A stretch of 64,000 nucleotides of DNA, from positions 310,001 through 374,000 of the forward strand of contig NZ_JAHKPO010000014.1 in assembly GCF_018860365.1 (NCBI RefSeq), in the 5' to 3' direction. The stretch comes from Arenibacter algicola. GTDB taxonomy: Bacteria; Bacteroidota; Bacteroidia; Flavobacteriales; Flavobacteriaceae. Each line of letters opens with the position of its first letter. Positions within the stretch are counted from its first letter, which is position 1. Position numbers and translations under genes: made by a program. This document shows positions 36,009 through 44,828 of the stretch, one piece after another. The notes under the pieces are model-generated. The model had not been told where the DNA came from, did not search any database, and saw only the letters and a program-made list of their open reading frames with translations.

Positions 36009-36389
36009 ATGACTAAAAACATGACTTTAGGGGTGGTGCTACTCTTGTTGGTGGTATGCTCTTGTTATCAACCTGAACGCAATTGCGCCAATTTTAAAAA
36101 CGGAAAATTTTCCTTTACCGCAGAGGTTAACGGGGAGGAACTTACTACAACATTTGTGAGGAACGATAGTATTGAATTGGATTATTTTCAGGGAAGGGTT
36201 GATACCTCCTCGGTTAGATGGATAAATGATTGTGAGTACATCGTTAAAAAACTTCATCCTAAGAATATGGCCGAGGAGAAATCAATTCATATGAAGATTT
36301 TGTCTACTAGCGATAATTCGTATACATTTGAATACAACGTTGTTGGCAGTACCAAAAAATCCAAGGGAACCGCAATTAAAATTGAGTAG
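36009..36389 (+). CDS. Small lipoprotein, unknown function
   Basis: This 126-residue protein has a short lipoprotein signal with lipobox VCSC (Cys at about 19). The mature part is rich in beta-strand-like alternation (FSFTAEVNGEELTTTFVRNDSIELDYF) and contains a YIVKKLHPKN segment. I do not recognise a firm family, although close relatives in Flavobacteriia are sometimes labelled DNA topoisomerase IV, which the sequence does not support. It lies two bases before terC and is likely co-transcribed with it. Confidence 0.75.
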   Translation: MTKNMTLGVVLLLLVVCSCYQPERNCANFKNGKFSFTAEVNGEELTTTFVRNDSIELDYFQGRVDTSSVRWINDCEYIVKKLHPKNMAEEKSIHMKILSTSDNSYTFEYNVVGSTKKSKGTAIKIE

Positions 36390-36391
36390 CT

Positions 36392-37195
36392 ATGTTTGAA
36401 ATCTTATCGACTCCGGATGCTTGGGTAGCGTTGGTTACCCTAACCTTTTTGGAGATTGTCTTGGGAATAGATAATATTATCTTCATCTCTATAATCGCCA
36501 ACAAACTACCCCGAAAACTGCAGGCCAAAGCAACTAATCTAGGGCTGCTTTTGGCTATGGTGCAAAGGATCATATTGTTGTTTGCCGTTTCTTTCTTAAT
36601 AGGGCTTAAAAATCCGTTTTTCTATATAGAGAGCTCGTGGGTTTATTTGGGGATTAGTGGTCAGGCATTGATCTTGTTTTTTGGGGGGCTGTTTCTATTG
36701 TATAAGAGCACCTCTGAAATTCATGAAAAAATAGAAATGCCCGACCATGATGAGAATCAAGTTAGTGCCAAGGGTATTACCAGCTTGTCCAGTGCCATTG
36801 TACAGATTATCCTGATCGACTTTATTTTTTCTATAGATTCCATCCTTACTGCGGTGGGTATGACCAACGGTATTGGAAACAAGCCGGGGGATGCATTATT
36901 GCTTATGATCATAGCTGTCGTTATTTCCATTATCATCATGATGGTCTTTGCTAATCCAATACGACAATTTATAAGTGCCCACCCGTCTATGCAGATTCTG
37001 GCACTTTCCTTTTTGATACTTATCGGATTTATGTTGATTATGGAGGCAGCGCATTTGAGTCACGCTAAATTTTTCGGCAATGAAGTAGGTGCAATTCCTA
37101 AGGGCTACCTTTATTTTGCTATAGCCTTCTCTTTATTTGTGGAATTTCTCAATATTCGAATGCAAAAGAATAAGTCTTCGGAAGTAAAGGAATAA
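36392..37195 (+). CDS. TerC family integral membrane protein
   Basis: This 267-residue protein is a TerC-type membrane protein with about seven helices. The family signature LEIVLGIDNIIFISIIANKLP is at about 18-38 and the second acidic motif IDFIFSIDSILTAVGMTN at about 143-160. The paired Asp in these motifs probably bind a cation such as Mn2+, which related proteins export. TerC proteins were first found in tellurite resistance loci, but no other ter genes are here. It follows the small lipoprotein gene by two bases. Confidence 0.93.
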   Translation: MFEILSTPDAWVALVTLTFLEIVLGIDNIIFISIIANKLPRKLQAKATNLGLLLAMVQRIILLFAVSFLIGLKNPFFYIESSWVYLGISGQALILFFGGLFLLYKSTSEIHEKIEMPDHDENQVSAKGITSLSSAIVQIILIDFIFSIDSILTAVGMTNGIGNKPGDALLLMIIAVVISIIIMMVFANPIRQFISAHPSMQILALSFLILIGFMLIMEAAHLSHAKFFGNEVGAIPKGYLYFAIAFSLFVEFLNIRMQKNKSSEVKE

Positions 37196-37540
37196 GGGTC
37201 TTGGTCGTAGCGGATTCTTTTTTTGTTATGCTTTGTTTCCTTTGTAGTTCGATTTAAAAACAATTGTTCAGGGATCAGGTTTCGACTGTTTGGATACGGG
37301 TAATTTCTGGTAATGTAATAGTTGTTGCAACGTAGGTTCGCGAAGGATTGAGGTAATTCTATGGGCGCTGTAGGAAGGCAATATTATTGTTATTCATTTT
37401 ATATAACATGCGTTCCAATAATTTCTTAAAGGTTTTTGGGTGATAGGTTTCGTTGATCAGTTCCTTAAATTATTTATAAGGTGGCAAGTAGTGCTATTGA
37501 TCCAAAGGTCTAACGAAGTTTGTGTGTAAGATGTAATGTA
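37196..37540. other. 345-base gene-free stretch
   Basis: Between terC and the fatty acid hydroxylase tail. No reading frame of useful length, no RNA gene and no clear terminator are visible. A small GTTGCAAC palindrome lies near 37324. I see nothing else in it. It may hold degraded sequence. Confidence 0.5.
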
Positions 37541-38497
37541 TTAATTGGGTCGACTAAAGGCTACCTCTGGATTTGAAGTTTTTTGCTGCTTAAACAGTCG
37601 CTGTTGCTGTTTCACGGTAAGTGTGCTTCCGTCCGGACTCCATCCTGGAGGGCCAAAAATATACATTAGGGCGTGTGATAGTTTTTTTGATTTCTTAACG
37701 TCATTGTAAATATCCTTAAACTCGTGTGTTAGGATAACTACTGGATTGTGGGAATTGGGTGCGTGAATAACCCCGTATTTAACATCAATATCATCATCCA
37801 GTTCTTTCCAAGTTCCAAACATTTTGTCGAAAATATTCAAGAAACCGCCGTGATTTTTGTCTAGATATTCTACATTTTGGGCATGGTGCACTTGGTGCAT
37901 GGTGTGGGTATTGAATATTTTTTCAATAAATCCCATCTTTGGGATGTAGACAGAATGTAATTGAAATTGCCATAAGGCTTCAATTCCTAGGCATACAACT
38001 ACCATTTCTGGAGGAAAACCTATGGCTGGGAGCCACATATAAAAGAGGGGCTTGTATAAAATGGTGAACCATCCGTTACGTACGGCTGTCCCTAAATTGA
38101 AATTGTCCGAGGAGTGGTGTACTATATGAGCAGCCCATAAAATACGAACCTCATGATTGGCCCTGTGGAACCAATAATATGTAAAATCGTCCGCTAGCTG
38201 GCAAAGGAGCCAAACATACCAAGCGTATCCAAAAGATTCATATCCAAGAATGTTGGTCCTTACCCCGTCGGTAATTGGATTGAACAATTCATAGGTAAAT
38301 TCAAATATTACAATTGCGGATATAACCTTGATCAAAGGTGCTATTATGGCCGAACCAACACCCATAAATCCGCTCGCGGCCAAATCTTTCCAATCATATA
38401 AATGATCGTCGCCATGTGTTTTGCTATAAGTAAGTTCCAGTAAAATGAAAGCTATAAAACAAGGAACTCCATATACCAGGGGGTTGGTAAAATCCAT
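37541..38497 (-). CDS. Sterol desaturase/fatty acid hydroxylase family protein
   Basis: This 318-residue membrane protein carries the eight-His di-iron motif of the fatty acid hydroxylase superfamily: HRANHE, HIVHHSS, and HTMHQVHHAQN. At least four hydrophobic segments lie before and between these motifs (about 5-22, 40-65, 90-115 and 160-190). Members hydroxylate or desaturate acyl chains, sterols or carotenoids. The substrate here cannot be assigned. A second, unrelated-looking family member is encoded at 56234-57109. It is a single gene on this strand. Confidence 0.9.
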   Translation of the reverse strand: MDFTNPLVYGVPCFIAFILLELTYSKTHGDDHLYDWKDLAASGFMGVGSAIIAPLIKVISAIVIFEFTYELFNPITDGVRTNILGYESFGYAWYVWLLCQLADDFTYYWFHRANHEVRILWAAHIVHHSSDNFNLGTAVRNGWFTILYKPLFYMWLPAIGFPPEMVVVCLGIEALWQFQLHSVYIPKMGFIEKIFNTHTMHQVHHAQNVEYLDKNHGGFLNIFDKMFGTWKELDDDIDVKYGVIHAPNSHNPVVILTHEFKDIYNDVKKSKKLSHALMYIFGPPGWSPDGSTLTVKQQQRLFKQQKTSNPEVAFSRPN

Positions 38498-38633
38498 ATA
38501 AAAAAATCAATTTGTGCAAATATAGGCTATTCTTGGGGTATTTCCTTAAGGAATTAACCCAATTAACCATTAATTAATACAATTAAAAAGGGTGTTAGCT
38601 TTTATATTATCTTGCAGATACCCTTGAAAAGTC

Positions 38634-41315
38634 TTAAAAAAGTGTTGTCTGTCCTTCGTCATCCTCTTTGTCCGAGTTCTTTTCCTTCTTTGGTTCTTGT
38701 TCGCTTGTCCCGGTTTTTGGGGAATCCGCCTTTTGGTCCTCCTTGGCTTCTATGTTCTCTTCGTCTATAACCTCAATTTCACTAGTTTCGTTTTCTTTGG
38801 GTTCTTCAAAAGGAAGTGGGTCCAGGGCATTTATGTTCTTCACCTTGTCCGAAGTTAGTTGGTTACCTAAAGCTTTTATTCCCTTAACCGATATAAAATC
38901 CTCTAAATCAATTATTTGATTAGGTTTAACATCCTTGCCTCTTGGTTTTGAAAATTCAATTTCAACAACGGGTCGCCAATCGGTAGAAACGAGTTCCAAG
39001 AACGATTTTGGGTGTTCCGAAATAAACAATTCCTCCTTGTTTTCGTTCTCGATCATAAAACGTTTTACATAGTAGCGGTCTTTTTCCCCTTCATAGTATA
39101 TGGCAGATAATGGCTTGTTGGGATTCCATTTTTCCAGAACAACCATGTCTTCATCGAAATGGGTGGAAAGGTTGGGGATAAAAGTTTTTGCAACCCCTTT
39201 TTGGGTGACGACCAATAGCATATCGTCTCCCTTAAATTCTCCAAGGAGTTCTCCGCGGCCATCCACATTAAGTCTTCTGACTATTTCGTCGAACCAAATT
39301 TTTCTCGGCTTTAGGGTGGAAACCCCTTTTTCTTTTAGCTCAATGCGTTTTACCGAGTATTTGGTGACAATATTTCCTTTGGAGGCTCTTCCTTTTATCA
39401 GTACGTCGGCGAAATCTATATCCCACTTTAACTTCTTTACGCTGCCCACCTGTCTTAAAAGGACGGTGATTACTTCGGCCTCCCCATTGGGATTGGCTGA
39501 AAAATAAAGGACTTCGGATTGTGGTTTGCCGTTTGTAAGGTCGTAAGGTTTGTCCCTGGTAACCCCCGTTACGCTGAATCGTTTAATGTAACTGGCTCCG
39601 CCCTTGCCGTCTTTGTAGATCATGTTGTAAATGGTCCGTTTGTCTTTTTTCTTGAATACGGCCACGTGAATAATGTTCTTGCCTACAAAAATTTTGGAGT
39701 CTACCTTGGCAATCATCATTTTACCTTCCCTGGTGAAAACAATAATGTCGTCAATGTCGCTACAATCGGTTACATACTCATCCCGTTTTAAGGAGGTGCC
39801 AACAAATCCCTCCTCGCGGTTTACGTATAATTTTGTGTTTCTTATAACCACCTTGGTGGCTTCGATGTCGTCAAAAATCCTAATTTCCGATTTTCGCTCC
39901 CGTCCCTTTCCATATTTTTCCTTTAGGGACTTGAAGTAGTTTATGGCAAATTCGATCAGATTGGCCAAATGGTGTTTTACCTCTGCGATCCTTTCTTCAA
40001 GACTATCCAAATATTGTTGGGCCTTGCCCAAATCGAACTTGGAGATTCTTTTGATCCTAATTTCTGTAAGTCGGACAATATCGTCTTCGGTAACTTTTCT
40101 TTTTAAATGGGTCGTATGCGGAGCAAGGCCTTTGTCTATGGCTGCAATAACGCCTTCCCAAGTCTCTTCCTCTTCAATATCCCGGTATATCCTATTCTCT
40201 ATAAAGATGCGCTCAAGGGAAGCAAAATGCCACTGTTCCTCCAGTTCTCCCAGTTGTATTTCCAATTCGGCCTTTAGAAGTTCCACGGTATAATCTGTGG
40301 AGCGTTGCAGCATCTCTGTGACTCCTATAAAAAGAGGTTTGTTGTCCTCTATAATACAGCCCAATGGAGAAATGGAAGATTCGCAGGAGGTAAAGGCGTA
40401 TAGGGCATCTATGGTTTTATCCGGAGAAAGTCCTGATGGTAGATGTACCAATATTTCTACTTCCGCAGCGGTATTGTCCTCAATTTTCTTGATTTTTATC
40501 TTTCCCTTTTCGTTGGCTTTTAGGATGGAATCTATTAAAGAAGAGGTGTTGGTGCCGTATGGTATTTCTCTGATTACCAATGTGTTCTTGTCTAACTGCT
40601 GTATCTTGGCCCTGACCCTGATCTTACCTCCTCTTAATCCGTCGTTATAGTTGCTTACGTCTATTATACCGGAGGTGGGGAAGTCTGGGTAAATGGTGAA
40701 TTTTTGTCCTTTAAGATGTTTTATGGAGGCTTCGATAAGTTCAATAAAATTGTGTGGCAGGACCTTTGTGGAGAGTCCTACCGCGATGCCCTCTGCTCCT
40801 TGTGCCAGTAAAAGGGGAAATTTAACCGGGAGATTTACAGGTTCTTTTTTTCTGCCGTCATAGGAGAGTTGCCATTCTGTAATTTTTGGGCTAAATACCA
40901 CTTCAAGGGCAAACTTTGTCAATCGGGCCTCAATATAACGGGATGCAGCTGCACTATCGCCCGTTAAGATGTTTCCCCAGTTACCTTGAGTGTCAATCAA
41001 GAGGTCTTTTTGTCCAATTTGTACCATGGCGTCCGCAATACTCGCATCACCGTGGGGGTGGTACTGCATGGTATGGCCTACAACGTTGGCTACTTTGTTG
41101 TATCGGCCGTCGTCCAATTCCTTTAATGCGTGCATTATCCTTCGCTGAACAGGTTTGAATCCGTCCTCTATTGCGGGTACTGCGCGCTCCAGAATAACAT
41201 AGGAAGCGTAATCTAAAAACCAGTCTTTGTACATCCCCGTAACCTTGGTAAGGGTATCCTGGGTTTCTTCTTGATTTTCTTTTGGTACTTCGTTCAGTTC
41301 TTCATTCTCTTCCAT
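38634..41315 (-). CDS. parC: DNA topoisomerase IV subunit A
   Basis: ParC (893 residues) cuts and rejoins DNA to unlink chromosomes. The N-terminal winged-helix domain includes ILERAVPAIEDGFKPVQRRIMHAL and YHPHGDASIADAMV, with the catalytic Tyr in AAASRYIEARL (about residue 128). The tower and coiled-coil regions follow, then a degenerate beta-propeller C-terminal domain. The last 60 residues are acidic (ENETSEIEVIDEENIEA onward). The lack of a GyrA-box and the pairing with the adjacent ParE-type gene favour topoisomerase IV over gyrase. Confidence 0.94.
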   Translation of the reverse strand: MEENEELNEVPKENQEETQDTLTKVTGMYKDWFLDYASYVILERAVPAIEDGFKPVQRRIMHALKELDDGRYNKVANVVGHTMQYHPHGDASIADAMVQIGQKDLLIDTQGNWGNILTGDSAAASRYIEARLTKFALEVVFSPKITEWQLSYDGRKKEPVNLPVKFPLLLAQGAEGIAVGLSTKVLPHNFIELIEASIKHLKGQKFTIYPDFPTSGIIDVSNYNDGLRGGKIRVRAKIQQLDKNTLVIREIPYGTNTSSLIDSILKANEKGKIKIKKIEDNTAAEVEILVHLPSGLSPDKTIDALYAFTSCESSISPLGCIIEDNKPLFIGVTEMLQRSTDYTVELLKAELEIQLGELEEQWHFASLERIFIENRIYRDIEEEETWEGVIAAIDKGLAPHTTHLKRKVTEDDIVRLTEIRIKRISKFDLGKAQQYLDSLEERIAEVKHHLANLIEFAINYFKSLKEKYGKGRERKSEIRIFDDIEATKVVIRNTKLYVNREEGFVGTSLKRDEYVTDCSDIDDIIVFTREGKMMIAKVDSKIFVGKNIIHVAVFKKKDKRTIYNMIYKDGKGGASYIKRFSVTGVTRDKPYDLTNGKPQSEVLYFSANPNGEAEVITVLLRQVGSVKKLKWDIDFADVLIKGRASKGNIVTKYSVKRIELKEKGVSTLKPRKIWFDEIVRRLNVDGRGELLGEFKGDDMLLVVTQKGVAKTFIPNLSTHFDEDMVVLEKWNPNKPLSAIYYEGEKDRYYVKRFMIENENKEELFISEHPKSFLELVSTDWRPVVEIEFSKPRGKDVKPNQIIDLEDFISVKGIKALGNQLTSDKVKNINALDPLPFEEPKENETSEIEVIDEENIEAKEDQKADSPKTGTSEQEPKKEKNSDKEDDEGQTTLF

Positions 41316-41337
41316 AAAGAAAGATTCGTATTAGTTT

Positions 41338-41359
41338 GGCCTGCCTGCGGGCGGGCTGG
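41338..41359. repeat. Small GC-rich REP-like hairpin
   Basis: GCCTGCC (41339-41345) pairs with GGCGGGC (41350-41356) across a four-base loop, with one G-T wobble. The 5' arm is identical to that of the repeat at 9306. It lies in the 45-base gap between parE and parC. Confidence 0.5.
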
Positions 41360-41360
41360 T

Positions 41361-43223
41361 TTATATTTGGTTTTCCTCTACTAGGTCTACCTCTACTTTA
41401 AGGTTGTTTATTATAAATTCCTGACGGTCAGGGGTGTTTTTGCCCATATAGAATTCCAATAGGTTCTCTATGGACATCGCTTTGTCCAGCATTACCGGTT
41501 CCAATCTAATATCTTCGCCAATAAAATGTTGAAACTCATCTGGGGAGATTTCGCCCAATCCCTTGAATCGGGTTATTTCGGGTTTCCCAGTTAACTTTTC
41601 AATGGCCTGTAATTTTTCCTCATGGCTGTAACAGTAATAGGTGTCCTTTTTGTTGCGGACCCTGAACAGCGGAGTCTGAAGTATGTAAAGGTGATTTTCT
41701 TTTATTAGTTCCGGGAAAAATTGCAGGAAAAAAGTTATCAATAAAAGGCGAATGTGCATCCCATCAACATCGGCATCCGTTGCAATTACTATTTTGTTGT
41801 ACCTTAAATCCTCCATGGACTCCTCAATATTCAATGCAGCTTGGAGAAGGTTGAACTCTTCGTTTTCATACACTATTTTTTTGGACATGCCGTAGGAGTT
41901 CAAAGGTTTCCCCCTTAGGCTAAATACCGCTTGGGTGTTTACGTCCCTTGATTTGGTTATGGAACCCGAAGCCGAATCACCCTCTGTGATAAACAAGGTG
42001 CTTTCCAGGCAGCGATCATTTTTGGAATCTGCCAAATGTACTCTGCAATCCCTTAATTTCTTATTGTGGAGGTTTGCTTTTTTTGCCCTGTCCTTGGCCA
42101 ATTTTCTAATTCCGGAGAGCTCCTTTCGCTCCCGCTCTGCCTGCATAATTTTACGCTGAAGCTTTTCTGCGGTATCTGGATTTTTGTGTAGGTAATTGTT
42201 TAGCTGGGTACCCACAAAATCGTTAATATAGGTACGCACCGTTGGTAGATCGCCGCCCATATCCGTAGATCCTAATTTCGTTTTGGTCTGACTCTCAAAA
42301 ACAGGTTCCATTACCTTAATGGCTATGGCGGAAATAATAGATTTCCTAACATCGGATGGATCGTAATTTTTGCCGTAGAATTCCCTTATGGTTTTTACTA
42401 TTGCCTCCCGAAATGCGGTCTGATGTGTTCCGCCCTGGGTGGTATTTTGTCCGTTAACAAACGAATGGTATTCTTCGCTATACTGTGTTTTGCTATGTGT
42501 TAAGGCAATTTCGATATCGTTACCCTTTAGGTGTATAATAGGGTAAGTCATGTCCTCAATATTATTATTGTCCTCCAATAGATCTTTTAGACCGTTCTCG
42601 GAATGGAATTTCTCCCCATTGTAAATAATGGTGAGACCAGGATTGAGGTATACGTAATTTTTGAGCATGCGTTCCACATACTCGTTTCTGTACTTATATT
42701 TTTTGAAGATAATTTCGTCCGGAGTAAAGGAAACCTTGGTTCCTTTTCGCTTGGAGGTTTCTTCCGGGCCTACTTCTGCTACTAGGTTTCCCTGCTGAAA
42801 TTCTGCAGTTTTAAGCATATTATCCCTGGAGGACTGCACTTTGAAAAAACTGGAGAGTGCATTTACGGCTTTAGTACCAACCCCGTTAAGACCAACAGAT
42901 TTTTTAAAGGCCCTTGAGTCGTACTTACCACCAGTGTTCATTTTGGAGACTACGTCCACAACCTTGCCCAAAGGTATTCCCCGACCATAATCCCTCACAT
43001 TGACCATATTATCCTTTATCACGATATCTATGGTCTTACCGGCACCCATTACAAATTCATCTATACAGTTGTCTATAACCTCTTTTAAAAGGATGTAGAT
43101 GCCGTCATCAGCAGAGGATCCATCTCCCAATTTACCAATATACATCCCCGGACGCATCCGGATATGTTCTTTCCAGTCTAATGAGCGAATGTTGTCTTCT
43201 GTATATTGGGCGTTATCTGACAT
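41361..43223 (-). CDS. parE: DNA topoisomerase IV subunit B
   Basis: ParE (620 residues) supplies the ATPase of topoisomerase IV. The GHKL ATP site shows [24 protein letters not shown] and [14 protein letters not shown]. The TOPRIM domain shows the metal motifs [13 protein letters not shown] and [24 protein letters not shown] is typical of type IIA B subunits. It lies directly upstream of parC, so the two are co-transcribed with a small GC-rich hairpin in the 45-base gap. Confidence 0.95.
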   Translation of the reverse strand: MSDNAQYTEDNIRSLDWKEHIRMRPGMYIGKLGDGSSADDGIYILLKEVIDNCIDEFVMGAGKTIDIVIKDNMVNVRDYGRGIPLGKVVDVVSKMNTGGKYDSRAFKKSVGLNGVGTKAVNALSSFFKVQSSRDNMLKTAEFQQGNLVAEVGPEETSKRKGTKVSFTPDEIIFKKYKYRNEYVERMLKNYVYLNPGLTIIYNGEKFHSENGLKDLLEDNNNIEDMTYPIIHLKGNDIEIALTHSKTQYSEEYHSFVNGQNTTQGGTHQTAFREAIVKTIREFYGKNYDPSDVRKSIISAIAIKVMEPVFESQTKTKLGSTDMGGDLPTVRTYINDFVGTQLNNYLHKNPDTAEKLQRKIMQAERERKELSGIRKLAKDRAKKANLHNKKLRDCRVHLADSKNDRCLESTLFITEGDSASGSITKSRDVNTQAVFSLRGKPLNSYGMSKKIVYENEEFNLLQAALNIEESMEDLRYNKIVIATDADVDGMHIRLLLITFFLQFFPELIKENHLYILQTPLFRVRNKKDTYYCYSHEEKLQAIEKLTGKPEITRFKGLGEISPDEFQHFIGEDIRLEPVMLDKAMSIENLLEFYMGKNTPDRQEFIINNLKVEVDLVEENQI

Positions 43224-43381
43224 GGTCTAGGGCTTTATCCAAAGTGTTGCTAATATAGCAAGTGTTATAAAAAGATGAAACCCCTAGGCGTTAAAGTAAT
43301 TAACAAAGGAAACCAACGTTTTGTTGATAGTAAGGGGTATTGTGCAATATAAATTCTTATTTATAAGAAAAATAGCAATAA

Positions 43382-43389
43382 CAAAAGTA
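43382..43389 (-). promoter_or_regulatory. -7 promoter box for parE-parC
   Basis: TACTTTTG on the minus strand matches TAnnTTTG, about 160 bases before the parE ATG. The leader would be long and no -33 element is clear. Confidence 0.35.
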
Positions 43390-43466
43390 TGAAATTTTAT
43401 TGATTCTTTGGGGCGACAAAAAAATCAAGGGCAACTCCGTCCAGCTTTTACGACCTTATAGATATC

Positions 43467-43487
43467 GGCATTGAAAATGCCTTTTTT
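43467..43487 (+). terminator. Orphan plus-strand terminator
   Basis: GGCATT pairs with AATGCC across a GAA loop, followed directly by six T. It reads in the plus direction only, while both neighbouring genes are on the minus strand. Confidence 0.6.
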
Positions 43488-43562
43488 CTACCAAGAGGAC
43501 CATTATGAATACTTCTAGGATTTCTAGGCCTAGTTGGGTTTGCTTTAAGAGGGTATAATAAC

Positions 43563-44657
43563 TTATACGTTAAACCTAAAATGCATTACATCGCCATCCT
43601 TGACAATGTATTCTTTTCCTTCTACACGCATTTTTCCAGCTTCCTTGACCTTGGCCTCACTGCCAAAAGAAACAAAATCGTTATAGGAAATAACTTCTGC
43701 CCTAATAAAACCTTTTTCAAAATCGGTATGTATAACTCCTGCAGCTTGAGGTGCCGTGGCTCCCACAGGAATAGTCCAGGCCCGTACTTCCTTCACTCCA
43801 GCGGTAAAATAGGTTTCCAGATCCAATAGTTTATAGGCTCCCCTGATTAATTTGGCGGAACCAGGTTCGGTCAGTCCTAAATCTTCCAAGAACATTTGTC
43901 GTTCCTCATAACTGTCCAATTCCGTAATATCGGCTTCCGTGCCAACGGCCAAAAAGATTACTTCTGCATTTTCGTTGGCAACAGCTGTCTTTACTTGCTC
44001 TACATATGCGTTACCAGTGGTAGCAGCATCTTCATCCACATTGCATACGTACATTACTGGCTTATCCGTAATGAATTGTAAAGGCTTAACAAATTCTGCG
44101 CGATCTTCCTTGTTGATATCCAGGGCACGTACAGAGGTACCAGTTTCAAGTCCTTGTTTGATCTTCAATAGTACCGCTTCCTCTTTTTGAGCTTCCTTAT
44201 TTCCAGTTTTGGCTGCCCGTTTTACTTTTTCAAGCTTTTTGTCCACGGTCTCCAAATCCTTTAATTGAAGTTCAATGTCAATAGTCTCTTTATCCCTTAC
44301 CGGATTTACAGAACCATCTACGTGTACAATATTTTCGTTGTCAAAGCACCGTAGCACATGTAAAATTGCATCTGTCTCGCGAATATTACCTAAAAATTGG
44401 TTACCTAGGCCTTCGCCCTTGCTAGCTCCCTTTACCAATCCTGCGATATCTACGATCTCCACAGTTGCAGGCAGTACTCTTTCCGGGTTTACCAGTTCTT
44501 CCAATTTTTGTAATCGTGTATCCGGTACATTTACCACCCCAATGTTGGGTTCAATGGTACAAAAAGGAAAATTGGCACTTTGCGCCTTTGCGTTGGACAA
44601 ACAATTAAAAAGTGTGGACTTTCCTACATTTGGCAATCCTACAATACCTGCTTTCAT
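43563..44657 (-). CDS. ychF: YchF/OLA1-type ATPase
   Basis: YchF (364 residues) is a universally conserved P-loop protein of the Obg/TRAFAC class that prefers ATP and binds ribosomes. The G1 motif [15 protein letters not shown] is at the N-terminus, [11 protein letters not shown] and [20 protein letters not shown] follow, and the C-terminal TGS domain (about 280-364) contains the conserved [31 protein letters not shown] region. The length matches the family. It has its own promoter box. Confidence 0.96.
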   Translation of the reverse strand: MKAGIVGLPNVGKSTLFNCLSNAKAQSANFPFCTIEPNIGVVNVPDTRLQKLEELVNPERVLPATVEIVDIAGLVKGASKGEGLGNQFLGNIRETDAILHVLRCFDNENIVHVDGSVNPVRDKETIDIELQLKDLETVDKKLEKVKRAAKTGNKEAQKEEAVLLKIKQGLETGTSVRALDINKEDRAEFVKPLQFITDKPVMYVCNVDEDAATTGNAYVEQVKTAVANENAEVIFLAVGTEADITELDSYEERQMFLEDLGLTEPGSAKLIRGAYKLLDLETYFTAGVKEVRAWTIPVGATAPQAAGVIHTDFEKGFIRAEVISYNDFVSFGSEAKVKEAGKMRVEGKEYIVKDGDVMHFRFNV

Positions 44658-44726
44658 GGTCGAGATCTATATTAAACGGGAAACATTAATTAAAGTTTAT
44701 TTCCCAGCCTTTTTTTAAAACAGCTG

Positions 44727-44734
44727 CAAAGATA
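44727..44734 (-). promoter_or_regulatory. -7 promoter box for ychF
   Basis: TATCTTTG on the minus strand matches TAnnTTTG, about 70 bases before the ychF ATG. No clear -33 TTG. Confidence 0.4.
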
Positions 44735-44828
44735 CTATTTATGTACGTTTATGAACACACATTGACAATCTTAATTATGTAAAAATAAAATACCTAAATT
44801 AGAAGTCGAAACACTTAAAACCATTAAT

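Larger units (their letters stand above)
43224..43562. other. 339-base gene-free stretch with promoter and orphan terminator
   Basis: This gap holds the parE promoter box (43382-43389), an inverted repeat TTCTTA-TTTA-TAAGAA at about 43354, a plus-strand terminator hairpin (43467-43487) and a CTAGGCCTAG palindrome (43524-43533). No coding frame is convincing. The plus-strand terminator has no plus-strand gene upstream, so a small RNA is possible. Confidence 0.5.

Noticed and set aside
44762-44791. TTGACA-N18-TAAAAT upstream of the TonB receptor, like an E. coli sigma-70 promoter
   Set aside because: The spacing is one base too long and Bacteroidota use a different primary promoter (TTG and TAnnTTTG).
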